Assembly (NCBI GenBank): GCA_027021095.1
Contig: JALUUZ010000235.1
Coordinates: forward strand, 1 to 11,500
Length of the DNA: 11,500 nucleotides
Source: Gammaproteobacteria bacterium
GTDB lineage: Bacteria; Pseudomonadota; Gammaproteobacteria; SZUA-21
Reading direction: 5' to 3'
Each line of letters opens with the position of its first letter. The first letter of the stretch is position 1. Below the pieces are notes generated by a model. The model made no database searches. It saw only the letters and a list, made by a program, of their open reading frames with translations, and had not been told where the DNA came from. This document shows positions 6,300-11,500 of this stretch, piece after piece. A program made the position numbers and the translations under genes.

Positions 6300-6468
6300 A
6301 GGGTGCGGCATAGAAGAATCGCGTGTAGAAGGATGACCGCATAACGCGATTTGACGTGGTGTTGGTACATACAACGCACCCTGCCTCATCTTGAAGGTGT
6401 GCGAAGCACACCAAAGGATTTACGATAAAGAAATATCACGCCCCAAAGTAGGGTGCGTTGTACGCACC
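6300..6468. repeat. AGGGTGCG/CGCACCCT inverted-repeat cluster (MITE- or REP-like)
   Basis: The octamer AGGGTGCG occurs at 6300-6307 and 6450-6457, and its reverse complement CGCACCCT at 6375-6382, so the copies start exactly 75 bp apart in alternating orientation. The second and third extend to a 13-bp perfect inverted repeat (TACAACGCACCCT 6370-6382; AGGGTGCGTTGTA 6450-6462). Nested inside the first pair is a second inverted repeat, AATCGCGT (6317-6324) with ACGCGATT (6344-6351). The third copy forms its own hairpin, GGTGCG-TTGTA-CGCACC (6452-6468). Short palindromes built on GGTGCG...CGCACC are common as dispersed intergenic repeats in gammaproteobacteria. No transposase is present. Whether this is a mobile element remnant, a structured RNA or both cannot be told from one copy. 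Confidence 0.7.
6396..6412. repeat. Perfect 7-bp hairpin inside the repeat cluster
   Basis: GGTGTGC-GAA-GCACACC: a seven-base-pair stem closed by a GAA loop, lying between the second and third copies of the 75-bp-spaced octamer. It has no T tract after it, so it is not a standard intrinsic terminator, although it follows the last gene of the pigment operon and could protect the 3' end of its transcript. Confidence 0.6.
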
Positions 6469-6610
6469 ACTATGTTACACTACTGCTGCAAGCGGGTATT
6501 TCATTCCCTGACAAGATCAGTGAATATCGCTGCAAAATCACTAAAAAATAAAGCACAATAATAAACACCATAAAACATAAGAATAAAAACGACAAACCGA
6601 CGAGGTCAGC

Positions 6611-6892
6611 ATGAGTTCAGACTTGATTCAATTCCCATTGGAACGTACCAGGCGTAAAAGCACCACTAACAATGTCGATGATATCCTGTCGCAGGATCCT
6701 TATTTCGAATTCATTCTCAACCTGCTTACGGCGATCGAAAAATCCGGGATCCCGATGGACAAGGCCCCTGAAATCAAGGCGAAAGAACTCTACGCCAAGT
6801 ACCAGCGCGAGAACACGCTCGCAATGTGGCGAAAAGAACTCGAAGAGGAAATGCTCGAACGCGCTACGAAGCCGTCCAACAAACCGGAGTAA
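6611..6892 (+). CDS. Small hypothetical protein (93 aa)
   Basis: Not recognised. A charged, soluble protein with no signal peptide or membrane segment. It begins MSSDLIQFPLERTRRKS, followed by a hydrophobic-acidic helix (DPYFEFILNLLTAIEKSGIP, about 29-48) and a long charged helix (about 54-86) ending in WRKELEEEMLERA. The two predicted helices with a proline break suggest a small helical bundle, possibly a binding or adaptor protein. The start ATG at 6611 has GAGG (6602-6605) five bases upstream, which supports it as a real gene; codon use looks like that of its neighbours. It is alone on its strand, preceded by the repeat cluster and an A-rich leader, and convergent with the TPR gene 99 nt downstream. 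No function is offered. Confidence 0.7.
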   Translation: MSSDLIQFPLERTRRKSTTNNVDDILSQDPYFEFILNLLTAIEKSGIPMDKAPEIKAKELYAKYQRENTLAMWRKELEEEMLERATKPSNKPE

Positions 6893-6991
6893 GCCCGGCT
6901 CAGTGTGCCATGCTTTGCCAGGAGAGGACGCTGGCCGGTAGTCGATCTCTTGCCCTGTTTTACCGCCTGGCGCACCTTTCTCACCACCCTT

Positions 6992-8671
6992 CTACTGCGA
7001 CGGCCCATCAGCAACACGGCTCTTTTGCCGGGCCTCGCTGATCCTGCCCTGCAGCGTTTTCGTGGTACTGTGCTGCGCGCCCAATTTCTGCTGCGCAATC
7101 GCCAATGCTTTACGGTAGTACTCGAGCGCCTTGTCGTAGTCCTGTTTCGCTTCGTAGGCCAGACCCAGGTTATTGTACGCAACTGCCAGGTCGACATGCC
7201 CCTCCCCCAGTTTCGCTGTCTTCAACCGCAGTGCATGCTGGTAGTACTCTATCGCCTTGTCGATACGGCCCAGGCTTTCATAGGCCGACGCCAGGTTGTC
7301 ATAATCAGCGGCGACTCTAAGCCCGGACCCGCCTGACGCGGCCTTGTCGATACGCAACGCAATCTGGTAATACTCAATCGCTTTGTTGTATTCCTCTTTA
7401 CCTTCATAAGCCGAACCGAGATTGGTGTAGTTGCTTGCCACCACCACATGATTCGCGCCCAGCGATTTCAAGTTGATCGCCAATGCCTTCAGATAATAAC
7501 TGATCGCTTTTTCGTATTCTTCCTTGCCTTCGTGTGCCGAACCCAGGTTGGTGTAATCCGTTGCTACCTGCAGATGGCCGGGCCCCATCTGCCCGCGATC
7601 GATCTTCAGCGCAAGGTGATAGTAATACAGTGCCTGGTCATAGTTTTCCATCGCCTCGTAGACAGCACCTAGATCGTTATAGTCCCGTGCAACCGAAAAA
7701 TGATCCGCACCCAGGTTCTTAAGATCGATGTCCAGCGCCTTGTGATAATATTCCAGTGCTTTGTCGAGCCTGCCCTTTGCCTCGAACGCCAGGCCCAGGT
7801 TTTTATAGGTCTTCGCCAGCGCCAGCTTTGTAGCTGGCTGTGCCTGCGGTGCCGCCGCGTCGTCTTTTTTCAAGGCGTTTGCATCACGCACAACGTCTGC
7901 AGCCGCCTGCTGCAGAACCCACTTGCCGTCTTTCAGGCTCAGGATTGCATAGAGGCGGGCCTTGCCGGTAAAGAGCTTCAGGACCCTGTCCGACTCCCAC
8001 CTGCCCTCGATCAGGGTCTTCCCGGCATCAGGGATGGATTTGCCGTAGACCAGCGTCAGTGCCTTGTCATCGATCCTGTAGAGTACCAGATTGTTCTTTG
8101 CCGAAGGATCATCGTCGTAACCGAAAAGATAATTCCCTTCAGGGGAATAGGTCAACCGGCCTGGCAGGTTAGTAACCTTCCCGGTATGCGTATTGACAAA
8201 CTGCAGATAGAACGTCTCCCAGTACGAGGTCGCGACCACATGGTAACAATGGGCGGTATCGAAGCCGTAGTAATAGTAAGTCACGAAGGGCTTGCCGAGT
8301 TTGTCATACAGTTCCTTGTTTTCATCCTTGGTATTACTTCTGATCAGTGTATTACCGTATTTCAACTTCAGCAGCAGCCTGTCGCCACTGCGCTGCACAA
8401 GCTGGTTGTAACGCGCGATCATCGCCGATTCCTTGCGCCTCAGGCAGGCCACCAGGTCTTTTCTGTTCTGCTTACGCTGCTGCTTTGCCGAACCCTGTAC
8501 CTGCTTTTGCGCACACAAGACCCGGTCCAGAAAATAGCCTGGTTTTCTCGCCGGTGCATTGGGCCAGCAATCGCTGCCTGTGGCAGCCATCGCGCAGACC
8601 AGGGAAAAGGCGAACAAAAGGATTCTTCCGTTTCGGAAGCGCTTGATTTTGTACTGAAACGACTGACTCAT
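6992..8671 (-). CDS. Exported tetratricopeptide-repeat protein
   Basis: 559 residues from the ATG at 8671. Residues 1-30 form a signal peptide: basic KIKRFRNGR, then LLFAFSLVCAMAA. Possible cleavage is around residues 29-33; Cys35 does not sit in a clear lipobox. Residues 50-95 are charged and helical. Residues 97-256 look beta-rich, with many Tyr and Gly (for example TYYYYGFDTAHCYH, 131-144), and match nothing I recognise. A linker rich in Ala, Asp and Lys (257-282) leads to six TPR units of exactly 42 residues (283-534) and a short tail. Forty-two-residue units ending in G-x-x-H are of the kinesin-light-chain (TPR_12) type, which bind peptides or proteins. An upstream in-frame extension of 33 codons is rejected because it runs through the -10 box. 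The gene is divergent from the Lys-rich periplasmic protein, suggesting a shared envelope role, but the function is unknown. Confidence 0.82.
   Translation of the reverse strand: MSQSFQYKIKRFRNGRILLFAFSLVCAMAATGSDCWPNAPARKPGYFLDRVLCAQKQVQGSAKQQRKQNRKDLVACLRRKESAMIARYNQLVQRSGDRLLLKLKYGNTLIRSNTKDENKELYDKLGKPFVTYYYYGFDTAHCYHVVATSYWETFYLQFVNTHTGKVTNLPGRLTYSPEGNYLFGYDDDPSAKNNLVLYRIDDKALTLVYGKSIPDAGKTLIEGRWESDRVLKLFTGKARLYAILSLKDGKWVLQQAAADVVRDANALKKDDAAAPQAQPATKLALAKTYKNLGLAFEAKGRLDKALEYYHKALDIDLKNLGADHFSVARDYNDLGAVYEAMENYDQALYYYHLALKIDRGQMGPGHLQVATDYTNLGSAHEGKEEYEKAISYYLKALAINLKSLGANHVVVASNYTNLGSAYEGKEEYNKAIEYYQIALRIDKAASGGSGLRVAADYDNLASAYESLGRIDKAIEYYQHALRLKTAKLGEGHVDLAVAYNNLGLAYEAKQDYDKALEYYRKALAIAQQKLGAQHSTTKTLQGRISEARQKSRVADGPSQ
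7070..7825 (-). repeat. Six tandem 126-bp units encoding 42-residue TPRs
   Basis: The six protein units span residues 283-324, 325-366, 367-408, 409-450, 451-492 and 493-534 of the TPR protein, with no insertions or deletions between them. Each carries the pattern A-x-x-Y-x-N-L-[GA]-x-[AV]-[YHF]-E...A-[IL]-x-Y-Y-x-x-A-L and most end in G-x-x-H. Units 3 and 4 are the closest pair, sharing YTNLGSA-[HY]-EGKEEY. Unit 4 is the odd one, ending GGSG where the others keep G-x-x-H. This suggests growth by tandem duplication with later drift. Confidence 0.85.
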
Positions 8672-8702
8672 CGGCTTTACGGCATGATTTACTGCGACGA
8701 TA

Positions 8703-8731
8703 ATCATACCAGTTTCCGAATCCGATTGAAA
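8703..8731 (-). promoter_or_regulatory. Promoter of the TPR gene
   Basis: On the minus strand, TATGAT (8708-8703) is preceded by TGG, giving an extended -10 (TGnTATGAT). A TTTCAA box (8731-8726) lies exactly 17 bp upstream. Transcription would start near 8696, giving a leader of about 25 nt before the ATG at 8671. An alternative in-frame ATG at 8707 overlaps the -10 box, so this promoter helps decide the start. Confidence 0.5.
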
Positions 8732-8784
8732 AGGGTACGGCCGGGATACGGCAACGGCCCGGCAGCGCAAACTCAGGCTAAAAT

Positions 8785-8793
8785 TGCTATACT
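8785..8793 (+). promoter_or_regulatory. Extended -10 promoter of the Lys-rich periplasmic protein gene
   Basis: TGCTATACT fits TGn-TATAAT with one mismatch. The expected -35 area (8765-8770, GCGCAA) is poor. Transcription would start near 8800, about 70 nt before the ATG at 8870. It sits back to back with the proposed TPR-gene promoter, about 60 bp away. Confidence 0.45.
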
Positions 8794-8869
8794 GAACCAG
8801 GGCGCTGCACCGGCCGGGCGCCCCTTGACCGTAGACCGGCGATCAACCAAATTCACCAGAGAGAATGCC

Positions 8870-9502
8870 ATGAAGATACCCATTACCTTATCGCTCCTGC
8901 TGTTCTGCCTCAACGCCGCAGCAGCACCCACCAACGGCCAGAACAGCCAACAAAGCACGGGACATGCTCTTTCCGTACAGATCGAGGCCATCATGAAAGA
9001 CCTGTCGGCGAAAAAGAAAAAAATGAACCAGGATTACGCGCTGGCGATGAAAAACATCGGCTGGTTCACGATCATGGATTTCAAGCTGCTGAAAAAGAAC
9101 AGTGACATCACCAAAAAACAAAAAATCGCTGACAAGGCGATCAAGATCATTCGCACCCATAAAAACAAGATCACCGCGTTCAAGGCCTATTCCAGAAACG
9201 CACTGGAGAACATCCAGGCCTCGGCCGAAGAAAAGAAAACCCTGCTGGCCGGCTATGACCAGGGCACACGCAGCAAGAAAGCCCGTGCTGCCAAACGCTA
9301 CTGGGACCTGGAAGAGAAAGTGGCCGGCAGCGTCAAGGCCATGATCGATATGCTTGCCGCCCACCAGGCCGACTGGCAGATCAGGAACGGCAGACTGGAA
9401 TTCCGCGATCAGAAACTGATCGAGCGCTACAACAGCCATATCGATTCCATCAACCGGTCTATCGAGATGCAGAACACCCTCCGCCGTCAGGCCGGAAAGT
9501 AA
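8870..9502 (+). CDS. Lys-rich helical periplasmic protein, unknown function
   Basis: 210 residues starting at the ATG at 8870, with AGAGAGAA (8857-8864) as the likely ribosome site. A clear signal peptide, MKIPITLSLLLFCLNAAAA, with cleavage after AAAA near residue 19, predicts export to the periplasm. The mature part is almost wholly alpha-helical and very basic: SAKKKKMNQDY, KKNSDITKKQKIADKAIK and RTHKNKITAFK lie in the first half, and charged heptad-like segments (EEKKTLLAGYDQGTRSKK; LEEKVAGSVKAMIDML; IDSINRSIEMQNTLRRQ) suggest coiled coils. No cysteine remains after the signal peptide and no enzyme motif is visible. The frame is open for 390 codons upstream, but that stretch is antisense to the TPR gene. 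It lies back to back with the TPR gene and converges on the ATPase gene 47 bp downstream. I do not recognise the family; an envelope, polyanion-binding or DNA-binding role is only a guess. Confidence 0.75.
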   Translation: MKIPITLSLLLFCLNAAAAPTNGQNSQQSTGHALSVQIEAIMKDLSAKKKKMNQDYALAMKNIGWFTIMDFKLLKKNSDITKKQKIADKAIKIIRTHKNKITAFKAYSRNALENIQASAEEKKTLLAGYDQGTRSKKARAAKRYWDLEEKVAGSVKAMIDMLAAHQADWQIRNGRLEFRDQKLIERYNSHIDSINRSIEMQNTLRRQAGK

Positions 9503-9549
9503 AGGCGTTCTACGCACCAGGACCAGCACAATCAACCATCACGGCGTGG

Positions 9550-11500
9550 TCACGTTTTGCCGCCCCGGCTGCGCCGCAGCAACGCTTTTTCGCCTTCGAT
9601 CAGAAACAACACGCTCGAGGAGGTCACGATGATCACAAGCCAGGTTGACAGATCGAGCGCCTTGGTCGCGAACAAAGCCTGCAATGGCGGGAAATAGGTA
9701 AACAGGAGCTGAAAGACCAACAAGGTTCCAATTGCCGCGAGCACGTATTTGTTACCCAACAGACCCTGCCTGTTCAATACCGGCGCATCGATATAGCGGG
9801 AATTGAACAGGTAGAACACCTCGAACATCACCAGTGTATTGACCGCCACGGTGCGCGCATAGTCTATGCCTGCTCCATTGTTCAGCTCACGCAAAAACAG
9901 GCCGAAGGTACCTGCCAGCAGTACCACCGAGACCAGCAGGATACGCCACAGAAACAACGGGGTCAGTATCGGTCTCTGCGGGTCCCGTGGCGCACGGCGC
10001 ATGATCTCCGGCTCCGGTGGCTCGAATGCCAGTGCCAGCGCCAGCGTGACCGCGGTAATCATATTGACCCACAGGATCTGTGCCGGGGTCAGCGGCAGTT
10101 GCTGAAAACCCAACAGAATCGCGACCAGGATCGCCAAGGCCTCACCGCCGTTGGTCGGCAGGATAAACAGGATCGCCTTGCGGAAATTGTCATACACGGT
10201 GCGGCCTTCCTCGATCGCGTGACTGATCGATGCAAAATTGTCGTCCGCCAGGACGATCTCCGAGGCCTCCTTGGCCGCCTCGGTACCCTTCTGTCCCATC
10301 GCGATACCCACGTCTGCGCGCCTGAGCGCCGGTGCATCATTGACTCCGTCACCGGTCATCGCCACGATCGCGCCCTGCCTCTGCAACGCTTCGACCAACA
10401 TCAGCTTGTGCACCGGACTGACCCTGGCATAGACGTCGACCTCCCGCACCTGACATGCCAGCGCAGTTTCATCGAGCCGGTCCAGATCCTGCCCTGTCAG
10501 CACACGTTCGGTGCCTGTCATCTGCAACTGTGCGGCAATGGCCTTAGCGGTCAGCGCATGATCGCCGGTGATCATTTTTACGCGGATCCCCGCCTGCCGG
10601 CAGCGGCGTACCGCAACCACTGCCTCGTCCCTTGGCGGGTCGATCACACCCACCAGTCCAAGCAATACCAGGCCGTCCTGAATCATTGCATGCTCCAACC
10701 GGCGCTGCCCATCGCCGACCGGCTTGCTCGCCAACGCCAGCACACGTCTACCTTCACCGGCCAGCTGCTGCATCGCCCTGTTCCAGAACGTGTGGTCGAT
10801 CGGCACCTGCTGTTGATTCTGCCGCTGTGTACTGCATTTCGGCACTACGTAGTCCGGCGCACCCTTGATCACGACAAAGGCCCGACCGGAAGATGCATGG
10901 TGCAAGGTCGCCATCAGCTTAAGATGGGACTCGAACGGGATATGATCAACACGGGGATAGGCTGCGTACTCGCGGTCCGGATCGATCCCGGCTTTATGCG
11001 CCAGCACCAGCAACGCCGCTTCCATCGGGTCTCCATGCACCCGCCATGCACCCGTCCGGGGTTCAAGACTGGCATCGTTGCACAACACGCCGGCCCTGAC
11101 CAACTCCAGCAGACTTGCATCCACTGACGGCTCGCCGTCGACCAGGATCCGGCCATGAACACTATAGCCGCTTCCCTCCACATCGAAGTGTGCGGTGCCG
11201 GTCACGACTGTACTGACCGTCATCTCGTTACGTGTCAAGGTGCCCGTCTTGTCGGTACAGATCACTGAAACCGAGCCCAGGGTTTCGACTGCCGGCAAAC
11301 GCCGGATGATGGCCCTGCGCCTGGCCATACGCTGTACGCCGATCGCCAGCGTGATCGTCATGATCGCCGGCAATCCCTCCGGGATTGCTGCAACGGCCAG
11401 GCCGACGGCCGCCAGAAACATTTCTCCTGCGCTGTACTCCCTGACCCAGACACCGAACATAAACAGTGCCAGTGCCAGCCCGAGGATACCCAACGTAATC
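9550..11500 (-). CDS. P2-type cation-transporting ATPase, C-terminal part (start lies beyond the right edge)
   Basis: About 650 residues are visible, open to the right edge. The apparent start at 11493 is only an internal TTG; the frame continues upstream with Thr and Ile. The order of motifs is that of a P-type ATPase: TM4 AAIPEGLPA (11391-11365), the phosphorylation site ICTDKTGTLT (Asp codon 11253-11251), GDPMEAALL and KGAPDYVV in the nucleotide-binding domain, DPPRDEA, MITGD, then TGDGVNDAPA of the hinge, and a six-segment C-terminal membrane domain. PEGLP and the long C-terminal domain place it in the P2 (Ca2+/Na+/K+/Mn2+-like) group, not the heavy-metal P1B group. TM5 keeps the SERCA-like Asn and Glu (TNGGE; Asn codon 10152-10150), but TM6 reads VNMITAVT, with Ala (10053-10051) where Ca2+ pumps have Asp. 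The ion is therefore uncertain. About 250-300 N-terminal residues are missing. Convergent with the Lys-rich protein gene. Confidence 0.93.
   Translation of the reverse strand, partial: ITLGILGLALALFMFGVWVREYSAGEMFLAAVGLAVAAIPEGLPAIMTITLAIGVQRMARRRAIIRRLPAVETLGSVSVICTDKTGTLTRNEMTVSTVVTGTAHFDVEGSGYSVHGRILVDGEPSVDASLLELVRAGVLCNDASLEPRTGAWRVHGDPMEAALLVLAHKAGIDPDREYAAYPRVDHIPFESHLKLMATLHHASSGRAFVVIKGAPDYVVPKCSTQRQNQQQVPIDHTFWNRAMQQLAGEGRRVLALASKPVGDGQRRLEHAMIQDGLVLLGLVGVIDPPRDEAVVAVRRCRQAGIRVKMITGDHALTAKAIAAQLQMTGTERVLTGQDLDRLDETALACQVREVDVYARVSPVHKLMLVEALQRQGAIVAMTGDGVNDAPALRRADVGIAMGQKGTEAAKEASEIVLADDNFASISHAIEEGRTVYDNFRKAILFILPTNGGEALAILVAILLGFQQLPLTPAQILWVNMITAVTLALALAFEPPEPEIMRRAPRDPQRPILTPLFLWRILLVSVVLLAGTFGLFLRELNNGAGIDYARTVAVNTLVMFEVFYLFNSRYIDAPVLNRQGLLGNKYVLAAIGTLLVFQLLFTYFPPLQALFATKALDLSTWLVIIVTSSSVLFLIEGEKALLRRSRGGKT

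Larger units (their letters stand above)
6288..6610. other. Non-coding interval: repeat cluster followed by AT-rich leader
   Basis: No convincing gene on either strand. The left half (6300-6468) is a cluster of inverted repeats, listed separately. The right half (6530-6600) becomes very A-rich (for example AATAATAAACACCATAAAACATAAGAATAAAAAC, 6557-6590) and leads to the ribosome site of the next gene. No clear sigma-70 promoter and no T-tailed terminator for the pigment operon could be identified by eye. Confidence 0.6.

Noticed and set aside
6300..6470. CRISPR-like repeat with regular 75-bp spacing
   Set aside because: Units are only 8-13 bp, alternate in orientation and number three; no cas genes or direct repeats are present.
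6893..6991. Possible bidirectional terminator between the 93-aa gene and the TPR gene (GCCAG...CTGGC, 6917-6935)
   Set aside because: Only a five-base stem with a nine-base loop and no T tract on either strand.
8672..8770. 33-codon N-terminal extension of the TPR protein
   Set aside because: It would bury the signal peptide, and its internal ATG at 8707 overlaps the proposed -10 box; the start at 8671 fits better.
7700..8869. 390-codon in-frame extension upstream of the Lys-rich periplasmic protein
   Set aside because: The extension is antisense to the TPR gene, and a proper signal peptide with ribosome site and promoter begins at 8870.
10099..11127. 342-codon plus-strand frame across the ATPase gene
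   Set aside because: Antisense to the phosphorylation and hinge motifs of the P-type ATPase; no domain or ribosome site.

Overview
The window reads as a piece of a Gram-negative, probably gammaproteobacterial, chromosome. The grounds are an aryl-polyene/xanthomonadin-type pigment locus, two signal-peptide-bearing periplasmic proteins and dense, moderately GC-rich coding. The species cannot be named from this sequence. About 55% of the window (1-6287) is one edge of a pigment biosynthesis cluster. The rest is four further genes that show no obvious link to it.

Pigment locus: two operons diverge from an AT-rich 342-bp region (3414-3755). Leftward come an FkbO/Hyg5/XanB2-type chorismatase (chorismate to hydroxybenzoate starter), a flavin-dependent halogenase-like protein with a WxWxIP motif, a UbiE-like methyltransferase, and the first 36 codons of an LpxL-like acyltransferase cut by the window start. 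Rightward come an acyl carrier protein, a COG4648-like membrane protein, an AMP-dependent aryl-ACP ligase and a compact FabZ-like dehydratase. The last three start codons overlap the preceding stops (ATGA, TGATG, GTGA), so the operon is tightly coupled. Inferred pathway: chorismatase makes the aryl acid, the ligase loads it on the ACP, ketosynthase/ketoreductase genes not in this window extend it, the dehydratase helps form the conjugated double bonds, the methyltransferase and halogenase decorate the ring, and the acyltransferase places the polyene on a membrane lipid. The likely product is a halogenated, methylated aryl polyene.

Region 6288-6610 has no gene. It holds a cluster of AGGGTGCG/CGCACCCT inverted repeats spaced exactly 75 bp apart, resembling a small non-autonomous repeat element, followed by an AT-rich leader. 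Then come an unrecognised 93-residue protein (6611-6892, +), an exported protein with six exact 42-residue TPR units (6992-8671, -), a divergently transcribed Lys-rich helical periplasmic protein (8870-9502, +), and the 3' part of a P2-type cation ATPase (9550 to the right edge, -). The ATPase lacks the TM6 aspartate of Ca2+ pumps. Extended -10 promoters can be proposed for the ACP operon, the TPR gene and the Lys-rich gene. No tRNA, rRNA, CRISPR array, transposase or clear intrinsic terminator was seen.
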